Assembly: GCA_025504975.1 (NCBI GenBank)
Contig: JANUWI010000008.1
Location: 682,001 to 746,000 of the forward strand
Length of the DNA stretch: 64,000 nucleotides
Reading direction: 5' to 3'
From: Plenodomus lindquistii
Lineage: Eukaryota; Ascomycota; Dothideomycetes; Pleosporales; Leptosphaeriaceae
Numbering within the stretch: the stretch's first letter is position 1; each line of letters opens with the position of its first letter. Below the pieces are notes generated by a model, which had not been told where the DNA came from, did no database searches, and saw only the letters and a list, made by a program, of their open reading frames with translations. A program made the position numbers and the translations under genes. This document shows, in pieces, positions 54,301 through 64,000 of the stretch.

Positions 54301-56813
54301 ATGGTACGTCGTTACCCACTGGACATCAACGTCCCTTCGTCCTAACAGCCCTACAGCAGGCCATGACACCAATCACTCCGCTGGAGCCGTCAGAAATGTT
54401 CCAGAGGAGCAAAACCCCGTCTTTCTTTTCCTCTGCTCTTGCTGCCAGGTCGTCGTTGGAGCGTCCGCTTTCGCATATCAGCGTGGCCTACACCGACATT
54501 GAAGATGATTCCAGTGATTTCGAGGAGTTCAGTGGCTCATCCGACAACAGACGAAGCCAAACTACCATCTCGACGTTTGAAGAAGTGCAGACGCCTGGAG
54601 AGGACATCAGACCACAGTTTGCGCAATGGTACATGGAAAAGCCAGTGGAGGGTCCCAGAGGACCTCATCTTTTCCGCGCCTCCTCTTCGTCAAATGACTT
54701 TCCCTACGACTATGCTCTACAGATGTCTCCGCTTCTTCCCAAGGAGCCACCATCGCGACTCCAGACATCCTTCCGAGAAGCAACACCCGAGACTGTAGTC
54801 CCGCAACTCGAATACAACAACATCGCATTGGCAGTGGCTCATCTTGACAATGCAGAAGTGCGCGCCTGGACATCCCGAGACGTTGCCACCTGGATGTACC
54901 AGAATGGTTTTGAAGACGAGGTCATTGAACGGTTCCTGGACCACGACATTACTGGAGCTGTTCTCCTGGATCTGCAGTTTGGCGACCTGAAGGAGCTGGA
55001 GATCCAATCTTTCGGCAAGAGGCACCAGTTGTGGAATCAAATTGACTCACTACGCACTGCTGAGGGCCTCATGTCTCCAATCGCCCCCGCTGCAATCCCC
55101 ACTCCCTTCGAGGATGTTGAACGTCCTTGCACTGAGGCAAGAACCAGATCCAAGAGCAAGGGTCGCACAGGAGGTCGGCGAAACAAGTCGCAGCGTCGCC
55201 ATCAAGCCAACGACGCCATCACTCCTGCGCACTCCGTTTCGATCGTAGCCATCGAGCAGCTGCTACCAAAGCCGCATGTGTGCAACAGGGGCGAGCGATG
55301 CTCCAAGTTCAGGAAGCAGCAACGACAACTGGCCAGGCTTCAGCAAGAGCATGGATTCCCCATCTCACCTGAGAAAGGCGGACATATCTTCATCGCAGGG
55401 AATCCTGGCAATGCTCAAACAGCGCAGCGTGCAGTCGAGCACGTCTACCGTCCCAATTCGGAGACTGCTACATCGGTCGTGGTACCATCCGTGGTAGCAT
55501 CATCTGACGTCCTTGGACCCGGACAGCTACCAGACTTCTCCTTGGAAGAGTTACAGAAAGTGGAGAAACGTGACCCACAAGACAATGTACGACAGTTCCT
55601 CTCTCTCCAAGGCATGGACCACCCTTACACGAGCGCAACGCCTATCGAGGCCCCGCCCACACCCCCAATGGAGCTGTTTCCACCCCGGCCTTTCTTGGTG
55701 ATACCTCAACAACAGCACTACGCAGAGGTTTCAGCTTTCTCTGCTTCAACGTCCGCACACACCACCAAGTCCTTCGATCCATTCTCTGCCACGCCATCTC
55801 AATTACATCCCGCAGAATTTGTCCCAGCGCCGCACAACAACCTCAAGAGTCTCCCGAAACTGACGATTCCGCCTGCTCGTTCGGTATCTGCCCAGCCATA
55901 TGGTAACGCACGCAACGCAGTTCCAGTGCACCAGTACCCAGCACCCGACACCGCATTCTCTCCATGTAGGACAGCGTCACCCGGAGGCGTCTACCGATTC
56001 GGTACACCGTTCTCCGAGATGGACGTGCCTGTCACGGCTGTACAACCAGAACCCGTGGTACGCGACACGAGCCAGTCTGTGCCCCCAAACATGCAGTACA
56101 AGATCCCAATCCAGAGGGCTGGATCACGTCAAGACCGGCGCCGACCGTCTCTCCCCATGCCAGCGCTAGACGAAGACCGTGTGTTCAGCCCCACTGCGCA
56201 CTCCGACGACGACACACTTCGTGGAACCCAATTCTTCGAAGACAGCCCCGACTCGTCGCCTGCCAAGGCCTCTGCTACTGCTGCTCAACGGTTCGAGCCA
56301 GAAGCTGATGATACGGTTGCCCCGCTCCCCAAGGGAGGGTTCACGTACAAGGGTGTGAACCATCATGGCTGGATGAAGAAGCGCCGCACCAAGCTGCTGC
56401 GACACGAGTGGCAGGACCACCACTTCCGTCTGCAAGGCACAATGCTAGCCATGCATCCCAATGAGCTACCTTCATCCTCCGCACTGCAGACCATTGACGT
56501 GGACGACTATGCTGTGGCGTGCTCGTCCCTCGCCTCCAACAAGCTTTCGGCCAAGTTCAAGGCGCTCAAGCTATCCTCTGGTCACTACAAGGAGCGAGAC
56601 AATGTGACCAACCCAGCTTTTGAGTTCCAGCTTGTGCCCACTGCGCCTGGCAAGAACGAGGTCAAGAGAGTCACGGCCAATGGCAAGGTGCACCACTTTG
56701 CCACTACCACCAAGGACACTCGCATCGACTGGATGCGCGAGCTCATGCTCGCAAAGGCAATGAAGGCCAAGAGGGACGGTTACGAAGTGACCGTCAACGG
56801 CACTGGCGTGTAA
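54301..56813 (+). CDS. SAM- and PH-domain scaffold protein
   Basis: The main exon is 54363-56813 (816 codons counted from its own ATG). An ATG at 54301-54303 is followed at once by a GTACGT donor. The intron ends in a double acceptor CAGCAG at 54354-54359, so the start may be split off, giving one or two extra residues. Domains: an acidic Ser-rich head, a SAM domain at about 162-232 (VRAWTSRDVATWMYQNGF, then ITGAVLLDLQFGDLKELEI), a basic Lys/Arg patch after it (RSKSKGRTGGRRNKSQRRH), a long Pro/Ser/Thr-rich linker, and a PH domain at about 663-802 (HHGWMKKRRTKLLRHEWQDH to DTRIDWMRELMLAKAM). SAM-PH proteins such as the Boi-type polarity factors link GTPase signalling to membranes. Placing this one in polarity is inference. 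Confidence 0.85.
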
Positions 56814-59368
56814 TCGCCGTCTCCTCTTTCTCCCCCTCTCCTCTTTTTTATTTGGCGTTTTTCAAGCGAGCGTATCTTTGTCCCCTTTTACTTGATTTTT
56901 GACATTTTCATTATTTCTTTTTGCGATCTTAGGAACGTTTGTTTCATGGCAGCTATTATACCCTTTCTGTACTTTCCCTTGGTTGAATACATGCGCATAT
57001 ATGATTTTCTTGTCTTGCAGCAATCTTAATCTTCTTGAAGCGCGGCATCGGCATCTACATAGCTTACACTTCTCTAAACCTAAAGACTTTGATGCTGAAA
57101 TAGGACCGCGAGGTCAATGGGGAGGTCAGGAAGATAAATAGTGTGTATGTTTGGTGTGGTAATGGATTTTTTGACGAGTGATTCGAGGGAGGATTATGGG
57201 GCTAGTGTGTGAGGCGATCTTCTTACTCTCATTGTTGTTGTTTGTTTTGGGCTGGTTGAGTCTAAAAGCAGCTATTATGTTTTGGTGGGATGGGGTGGAT
57301 GGGCACACATGAAGAGAGGTATTCGGGGCAAGATTGGGCAGGAATGATATGGGTATAACGAATGAAACGAACTTACAACCATCAAACCCCCTTTTTCACC
57401 AGTGCCTCTTGTGAGCGACATGTGTCTGTCTGTCTCTTTGTCGTTGAAACCCTGTGCCAATGTCACGACAAAGACATAATTCTCCCAAACACTTACCAAC
57501 TCAGCATGTTCATCCCACCACAACCACAGCAAATTAGCCCTCAATAAACCTCCCATTCATACATCCCCACACAATCCATCTTAACAAACCACACCACCCA
57601 CCCCATCCAACCCCATTGCATAAACCCCACCCTTCGTTTCCTCAGGCACCAAAAAAAACCCCAAGCCCAAATCCACAATCACGCATGAATCTCGCTTCCC
57701 CCAGCCCCGCTCCCCCTCGACCCTCCGCCCCCCTCCACAAAAAGGCAAAAGCAAAAACATGCCGAAACCAATAACCCATGCCCTGCATGCACGCCATCCA
57801 GCCTCGCCATTCATGCCCTAAACGCCCGACAGCCAATCACCCAGTTGTTGAGGGGCAGAAGCAATATGCTATACATGTATGTATGTATGCGCTAAGGCAT
57901 ATGCTATGCTATGGACTCGAGGCTGAACAATGCAATGGGCAGCGATGCATTTTGCACGAATAGTAGGTGTATGGCTGGGCTAATGAGCAGTGCGTATGAC
58001 AGGGGAGCGGACCAATAGGCGCAGTGTTGAGATGCGAGTGATAATGCGGATTAGTTCAAGGATTGCGGGGAAGTGGGAAGGAGGGAAGGATAGGGAGATG
58101 TGTGTGTGGTGGATGGGTGGTGGTTAGTGTGCCGAGCGAATGCATCGGTGTGATGGGTGGTGTGATTGGGACAATGGTACTCTAAGTCATGTACCCGTTA
58201 AGCAAGCTGACAGCGAGCGACTTTTGCATCTTGAGGGTTTTGCACGATAAAGACTAGTCGGGCAGCCGCACATCGATATGTCACCTTCCTTGCTCTGAAA
58301 CTTCCGCGATATGCGGGGGTGATGATGCTGGTGGTGAGGGTTGTGCAAATGAATGATGGGCTGCTATATCGAGGTAAGCGTCCTGTTTTGTTTCCTTGTG
58401 CGTAATTAAGGTTTTCCGTGAGTAACTTTCGAGAACGTCGCACGTTCATCTCCGTCGTCTCCCCCGACGTGTTCAATCACACCGTTTACGGTTCGAACTA
58501 AGATGGTGGGAGGTAATTTCCCAAATGGCCGCGCCCGAGTGCACGAAGAGAGAATCAAGAGGACAGTAAACCATGTGAATGACAGCGGGATCTTGCATGA
58601 TTAGACATCATCGGGCGGATAAGTCTTAATATATGAGGATAGTGCTCGTGCTATCAGGCATGTTGTACTGACAGCTGTCAGAATCGCCTTTGTGATGCCT
58701 TGGCTAGTGGGTATGCAGGGAGATGGATTTATTACCCCAACGGGCTGGAGGATTGGAGCTCAGCTCTTGTACTAGTTACGGTATTGCGTTCTGGGTAGTT
58801 GTGACTGAAGCTTACGTGAGAACGTGAGTTCATCTCGGAATAGGGGAAATAGCACGACGTTATTGTACCTCGTTCCCTTTTCCACCTCCTAATATCCATT
58901 AGAGCGCGCGAGCCATGTCACATGTTAGCAACAACTGTAATCGCCAAATTTGCACAGAAGAGTGTTATAGTAATATGTCCTAAAATGATAATGACCATAT
59001 ACACAACGTCGTCGTAAATAGAATTAAGTACAAATGAATAACCAGTCCTTCCCAATCAGTTGAGCATACACCTCTTCATAAACAAGCTATATGTCAAATA
59101 ATTAACGATGGGAAAATCCAACTGGTGCGCTCTGTAGTCTCCACCTAAATGATAGAGAAAGAACACGTGCTCAAAGAGGAACGGTCCTATATTGAAGAGC
59201 CATGTTAAGATGTCACAGCGCCTGTCCAACCAAAAATATCAACCAGCGAGGCGAGGCGTAGGGAGAAGCGAAGATGTGAAGTCGTAAGCGAAGATATGAT
59301 GTCGAAGCGGTCGTTACCGTAGTCGTTGGTGATACCGGACTATGGTTTCAGCGGTCGAAGTAAATTGA
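56814..59368. other. gene-free region
   Basis: About 2.5 kb. It holds the 3' UTR of the SAM-PH gene (T-rich just after the stop) and the 3' flank of the repeat-peptide gene. 57500-57830 is strongly C-rich on the plus strand. A minus-strand frame at 58198-58476 has no recognisable character. Confidence 0.5.
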
Positions 59369-59776
59369 CTAGTTGTTGGGGGTGAAGCCGACGGGATGTT
59401 TGGAGACCTTCTTAGGGTCTGCCTCCCGCTTGTTGTTGGGGGTGAAGCCAACAGGGTGTTTGGAGACCTTCTTAGGGTCTGCCTCCCGCTTGTTGTTGGG
59501 GGTGAAGCCAACAGGGTGTTTGGAAACCTTCTTAGGGTCTGCCTCCCGCTTGTTGTTGGGGGTGAAGCCAACGGGGTGTGAGCCAGACTTTGGATCTGCC
59601 TCTGCTTCACGCTTTACGAAGTCGCCCTCGTCTAATTGGTCGGCGACGAAGTCGATGATATCCGCGGCAGTGATCTCGTCCCCGGTTACGGCAGGGGCGG
59701 CAGCGGGCTTGGGGACGGCAGCACCAGAGACGGTGACCGCAAGGATGGTAGCAGCAATGATTGCGTTGAACCTCAT
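59369..59776 (-). CDS. secreted Kex2-processed repeat peptide precursor (KEP/RiPP-like)
   Basis: Single exon, 135 codons, ATG at 59776. A signal peptide (MRFNAIIAATILAVTVSGA) and an acidic pro-region (to about residue 54) come first. Four peptide units follow, each introduced by Lys-Arg at 55-56, 76-77, 96-97 and 116-117. Unit 1 reads EAEADPKSGSHPVGFTPNN; units 2-4 are identical, EADPKKVSKHPVGFTPNN. KR followed by EA or EAEA is the arrangement of yeast alpha-factor: Kex2 cuts after KR and a Ste13-type dipeptidase removes EA. The constant part is HPVGFTPNN. The peptide lacks Tyr and Trp, so it is not an obvious ustiloxin-type core and not a known alpha-pheromone. No UstY/DUF3328 or peptidase gene is nearby. 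It could be a signal peptide, a pheromone-like factor or a cyclised product. Confidence 0.85.
   Translation of the reverse strand: MRFNAIIAATILAVTVSGAAVPKPAAAPAVTGDEITAADIIDFVADQLDEGDFVKREAEADPKSGSHPVGFTPNNKREADPKKVSKHPVGFTPNNKREADPKKVSKHPVGFTPNNKREADPKKVSKHPVGFTPNN
59373..59614 (-). repeat. 60-bp tandem repeats of the peptide precursor
   Basis: Three near-identical 60-bp units (59373-59432, 59433-59492, 59493-59552) and a fourth diverged unit (59553-59614), each encoding one KR-bounded peptide. The repeat unit at the DNA level is almost unchanged, including silent positions. Confidence 0.9.
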
Positions 59777-60948
59777 GGTGTATTAGAATTATGTGGCGTG
59801 ATAATGAATGGTATAAGATGAAGAACGGTGTGTCGACTGGACCAGATGAGTAAAGTGGTGGTTGTTGTAGTCGGTGGTGAGTACATGAGTGTGGTTGTAG
59901 GAAGTATTTATGTTTGAGGAATCTGGATGTGTTGGACAAAAATGTAGAGGGTCGAGAGTAGTGGCGTAGGTCTTCGTTCGCTGTTCGTCAATAGGGTCAA
60001 TAGAACGAATGACGCTCAATAGGCCCATCAACATTGAATGTGCGAAACTTCCCGCCAATTGACAAAAGGCGCTCGAACATGGTTGCAAAGCCTTGAAAGG
60101 AATCTCCACAATGGCAGGCCGACGACAGTCCAGACTGAACAGTCTCTGCCTGTATGTGAGGTCATTCGACGCATCAAGTGCCTGGCTTGCAACGAGCGTC
60201 GTTGTTCCTGAAGGCTCACAATTTGTATTCCTACTAGACGAGCCAGATTCATACAAAGAGTATGTGAGCCCTCTGTTGAAGAAACAAGGAACCTCTGTGG
60301 TCATGAATAAGGTGCGTAGTGGAGGACGTGGTGTTGAGATTGCCTTTTCAGGGTCTGAATAGCTTCAATATGAAGCTGAGGCTTGGCAGAGCCCAGCCCA
60401 CAGATTCTTCTCCTGGGCCGGCGTATGTTAGCAGCTTACCGAGAAAAGGCTTTGTTTCCCTTGTCAATCTACTGATGTGGGCGCCCAGAGCGTCACACAC
60501 GTGGCAATGGTTCGCTGAGATGGAGGTCTTGCATGCAATTGACACGATTGCCACGCGGTGCTGGGGTGGAGCCTAGCTGGCAGATTTAGTGATCTACATG
60601 CGCTGTGCGCAGTTCCATTGGAAAGCAGGTCACAGCTTGTGAGATGCAATGTAAGAAGTGAAGAAACAAGTCAATAACAGCGAAAGGTCCGGAAGCGATA
60701 ACCGCGAATTCGAAGAGAAGATAGTTGTACGAAGAGAATAGAAGAGTTGATACAAGGAAATGGCTTGTGAGAACGCAGCAGCAGTGGAGCTTTGGGTTCC
60801 CGGTAAGGCTGTAGTCGATTACAATATTTGAGCTGTGTCCTTGAAGGTTGGGTGAAGTGTGGTAGCTGCTGAATCAGCAAACCTGCACGTGCTTTCGCGC
60901 CAAACTCACGGGCATGCGCGAAATCAATGGGAAGCCAACGTCCGCAGG
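59777..60948. other. divergent intergenic region
   Basis: Upstream region of the peptide precursor (-) and the methionyl-tRNA synthetase (+). Short frames at 60093-60362 and 60319-60576 plus have no recognisable family. Confidence 0.45.
59904..59912 (-). promoter_or_regulatory. TATA-like box of the peptide precursor
   Basis: CATAAATAC on the minus strand, about 130 bases before the ATG at 59776. Confidence 0.4.
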
Positions 60949-62968
60949 ATGCACGCCCGAATAGCCAATCGCACGGCTCCCACCTTGCGGAGGGCGCTTT
61001 CGAGGTTTACAGCCTCAGCGCCATGGACATGCTTGTCCTGCGAGCTTCGTAGCAACTTCAATCGCCGCCATCTTGCGACGCAACCGCCCGCCCAAAAACC
61101 ATACTACATTACTACGCCGATATTCTACGTCAACGCTGCGCCCCATGTCGGGCATCTGTACACCATGGTCCTTGCAGACATCCACAAGAGGTGGCATGTG
61201 CTGAAAGGGCAGAATGCGTTGCTGTGTACGGGGACGGATGAGCATGGGTTGAAGATTCAGAGGGCGGCTGCGAAGGCGGGGATTGATCCCAAGACGTTCT
61301 GTGACAAGGGCGCCGAGATATTCAAAGTCAGTCAGAGGACGCCGAGAGTGCGGCTCGAGCAACTCCTAACGCCAATCAAAGGAACTCGCAAACAAGGCTG
61401 AAATCACAAACGACCACTTCGTACGCACGACGGACAGAGAGCACAAGGACGCAGTGCAATACGCATGGGTATGAGCTATACTAGAGGAGCACGCGGTAAG
61501 CCACAGCAACTGATGGCGCACAGTTCTTGCTGCAAGAGAAGGGCCTCATATACGAGCAGAAGCATGAGGGCTGGTACTCGGTCTCAGACGAGTGCTTCTA
61601 CCCCCAATCCGGTGTACAGCCATGGCTGGATCCAGCCACAGGGCGGAAGCTCATGGTACGCCTAAGCCCATACTATGACTTTCGGCGCCGACGGAAATTT
61701 CTGACAGCCGCATAGACGTCCGTCGAAACAGGCAGCGAAGTAGAATGGTCCTCGGAAGAGAACTACCACTTCCGCCTCTCCCTCTTCCGCGAAAAACTCC
61801 TCGAATTCTTCAAAGAGAACCCGAAATGGATCACACCTGAGCACCGCATGAAAGAAGTCGTTGCAGCCGTTGAGTCTGGTCTCGAAGACCTCTCCATCTC
61901 CCGCCCATACGACCGCCTGAGCTGGGGCATCCGCGTACCAGGCGACGACGCCCAAACAATCTACGTCTGGCTCGACGCCCTCCTCAACTACGCGACCAAG
62001 GCAGGATACCCTTGGGCCCCAGGCTACGAACATGCGGGAGGCTGGCCCGCAGACTGCCATGTCATTGGGAAAGATATCGTGAGGTTCCATTGCATATACT
62101 GGCCTGCATTCCTCATGGCTCTCAATCTTCCCCTCCCCAAGAATATCATGACACATGCGCACTGGACGCTCTTCGGCAAGAAAATGTCCAAGTCAACAGG
62201 CAGAGTCGTAGATCCATTCCACGCTCTCGATCGCTTCGGTCCAGACGTCATGCGCTTCTATCTCGCAAGCGAAGGCGGCACGGTTGATGATGGAAACTAC
62301 GACAACAGCCGCATCATCACTCTATACAATACATTTCTCAGCGGGCAACTCGGTAACATGGCCTCGCGCGTAATGCGCGGTAGAAGGTGGAGTGTACGCG
62401 GCGCCGTGCAACGCATCGGGGGTCGCTCAAAGGAAGAATGGGCCGAGGGACCCGGATCAAGATTCTACAACAACAGTCTCTGCACTTTTGCAGAGGAGCT
62501 CGATGCCGCATTCGATGCGTACGAACCACGACGCGCTACGCTTTTGGTCTCAGAGTTTGTCCGCAGTGTAAGTCATCCATACCACCAATTCCACCACCCA
62601 TCTCGGGCCCCCTTTGATTTTGAAAAACCCACCCAGCTAACACGACTCCCCTTACCCAGGCGAACAGATTCTTTCAAATGTCCTCGCCGTGGACCAAAGT
62701 CCTCAGTTACGCTCCCGGTGAGCCGGGCGAGGAAGTAGATAAGACGATTTTCCTCGCCGCGGAAGCACTGCGTATGATTGGTATCACGATGCAGCCATAC
62801 ATGCCCAACAAAGCGAATACACTACTCGATCAACTAGGCGTGCAGCCCGAGAGACGCACATTCGAGTTCTGCAAACCGAGTGCGGATCTGGACTACGGCA
62901 CGCCAATGATAGATATTGGCAAGGGGCAGGAGGGTGTGTTGTTTCCGGACTTGTCGAGTGACGCGTGA
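60949..62968 (+). CDS. MSM1: mitochondrial methionyl-tRNA synthetase
   Basis: Five exons: 60949-61326, 61382-61468, 61524-61655, 61716-62567 and 62660-62968, 585 codons, in phase. Class I synthetase signatures: YYITTPIFYVNAAPHVGHLY with the HIGH-type HVGH at 66-69, TGTDEHGLKIQRAA, the domain linking SDECFYPQSGVQPWLD, WGIRVPGDDAQTIYVWLDALLNY, CHVIGKDIVRFHCIYWPAFL, and KMSKS at 355-359 in GKKMSKSTGRVVD. The first 45 residues are Arg/Ser-rich and without acids (MHARIANRTAPTLRRALSRF..), a mitochondrial presequence. The first ATG in frame is at 60949. No C-terminal tRNA-binding domain is present, which fits the mitochondrial form. The symbol is the yeast name. Confidence 0.92.
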
Positions 62969-63177
62969 TGGTCTAAATGCACATGTACAACACCATGTTT
63001 CTGGTAGACAAAACCTCTTTTGTACAGCGACCACTGTAATAACACCTACCTGGGTAAATGAACGATTCAAAATGACACATGACACTCACTTTCTCAGCAT
63101 CCGAACCGGCAGACCAGCAGCAATCTCGTAAACTCCCTTCTTGTCCTCTAGCACAAATCATGTGTAGAGTATTTGCC

Positions 63178-63843
63178 CTACTCCTCTTCAACATCAAACC
63201 CCACCCTCACCCACAAACTACACCCTTCACAACCCACCAGCACCTCCTTCTCCCCTTTCCCCTCCGCATCCTCAAGCTCACCTTCTAAAATCCTAAACCC
63301 CTTTTCCGCTCCACATCTACACCCGCGAGTCCACTCTATCAGTCCTTCTTTTCCTTCTCCTTCTCCATCTCCATCTCCAACTACCTCTACCTCCTCCTCC
63401 TTAAAATCACTAAGATCCAACAACTCAAGCCCGAGTATGAAATCACTCGAAAATGCCTCTCCTCCTGCCCCTACTCCCCCTGAAGACGTCTCTCCATCCC
63501 CACCACCATGTTGCGAAAACGACGAGGACCCGTGATGCAGCATCCAAACATCATAGTCGCTTTTACTCCGCGGGTTGGAAAGAATGGTATATGCTTCTTT
63601 GACATCGTCCACGGTGTAGAGAGAAGTGCCCTTGGTTCTGAATTTTCCTCCTACTCCTATCCCGTTGTCTTCTGCGCCCTTTACTACGTCCCCAACACTG
63701 GCTTTGCCTTGGCCTTGTTTGTCCGGGTGTGCGCCTAACAGTGCGAGTTTGTACGCGCGACGTAGTTCGGCGGTTGGGATTTGGTGGGCGGGTGTCGTGG
63801 CGCGGAGGCCGAGGATGTGGTAGTAGTCTTTGGTGTATGCCAT
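63178..63843 (-). CDS. DPH4: Dph4, J-domain cofactor of diphthamide synthesis
   Basis: Single exon, 221 codons, ATG at 63843. The J domain is at residues 5-100 (DYYHILGL, HPD at 39-41, VDDVKEAYTILSNPRSKSDYD), with a Gly/Lys-rich insertion between helices II/III. A Gly/Ser-rich link and an acidic stretch follow. Then comes a CSL-type zinc finger: CRCG followed after about 25 residues by CEGCSLWVRVGFD. This J plus CSL pairing is specific to Dph4 (DnaJC24), which supports the first step of diphthamide formation on translation elongation factor 2. It converges on the synthetase gene, with 210 bases between the stops. Confidence 0.9.
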   Translation of the reverse strand: MAYTKDYYHILGLRATTPAHQIPTAELRRAYKLALLGAHPDKQGQGKASVGDVVKGAEDNGIGVGGKFRTKGTSLYTVDDVKEAYTILSNPRSKSDYDVWMLHHGSSSFSQHGGGDGETSSGGVGAGGEAFSSDFILGLELLDLSDFKEEEVEVVGDGDGEGEGKEGLIEWTRGCRCGAEKGFRILEGELEDAEGKGEKEVLVGCEGCSLWVRVGFDVEEE

Positions 63844-64000
63844 CTTGGACGTAACTGGCGACTTTTGTGGGTTTGTTTTGTAGGCCTGCGAGGGCAGCGG
63901 CGTCGTGGGCGGGGAATCTCAACGTCTGGGTGGCTTCATGACGCTCATCACGGGCGGTGGGAGAGCAGGCGCATTGTAGTCGTCAAGGCCTTTGCAATAA
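63844..64000. other. upstream edge
   Basis: Promoter side of the Dph4 gene. No other feature recognised before the window ends. Confidence 0.5.

Noticed and set aside
59373..59786. 137-codon plus-strand frame over the peptide repeats
   Set aside because: Mirror of the repeat precursor; it lacks the signal peptide and processing-site logic that the minus strand has.

Overview
The window looks like nuclear DNA of a filamentous ascomycete. Most multi-exon genes have introns of about 46-90 nt with GT..AG ends, often with a CTAAC-type branch site. The gene set is typically fungal: a HeLo-domain protein, a PTH11-type rhodopsin-fold protein, Zn2Cys6 regulators including a PRO1-like one, a BIM1-like copper protein and a Kex2-processed repeat peptide. 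A member of the Dothideomycetes (Pleosporales) is my guess from the gene mix; the sequence does not prove it. All splice models were read by eye from frame, splice sites and family similarity.

Layout. 0.3-9.4 kb: HeLo protein (-), rhodopsin-fold receptor-like protein (-), secreted type-B carboxylesterase (+) with a 5-nt microexon, and an esterase-D-like hydrolase (+). 10.2-13.2 kb: a short-chain dehydrogenase and an FMN-dependent alpha-hydroxy-acid oxidase, both (+). 13.4-18.0 kb: a tandem row of small coiled-coil genes (+). Three are intact relatives, one is a broken relative, and one coiled-coil gene in front is less clearly related. 18.1-21.7 kb: M50-type membrane protease (-) and MFS sugar transporter (-).

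About 21.7-39 kb is gene-poor and partly decayed. It holds a wrecked second sugar transporter, a wrecked cytochrome P450 and a transposase-like DNA-binding protein without a nuclease domain. It also holds an inverted-repeat element with a telomere-like core and a small cysteine-rich secreted protein whose exons are too short to stand out as ORFs. Within this tract a glycosyltransferase (+), a Zn2Cys6-type regulator (-) and a Gfo/Idh/MocA oxidoreductase (+) look intact or nearly so. The last two are divergently transcribed and share an intergenic region with a repeated 18-bp motif.

38.5-64 kb returns to ordinary gene content: GNAT acetyltransferase (-), BIM1-like copper protein with a membrane anchor (-), Ser/Ala-rich GPI-type wall protein (+), Prp39 (-), an unknown conserved-looking protein (-), a PRO1-like developmental regulator (-) with a 3.5-kb gene-free upstream region, and a SAM-PH scaffold (+). 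These are followed by a secreted repeat-peptide precursor (-), mitochondrial methionyl-tRNA synthetase (+) and the diphthamide factor Dph4 (-).

The strongest candidates for something undescribed are the repeat-peptide precursor at 59.4-59.8 kb, the tandem coiled-coil family at 14.2-18.0 kb, the small secreted cysteine-rich gene at 36.7-37.1 kb, and the inverted-repeat element beside that gene.
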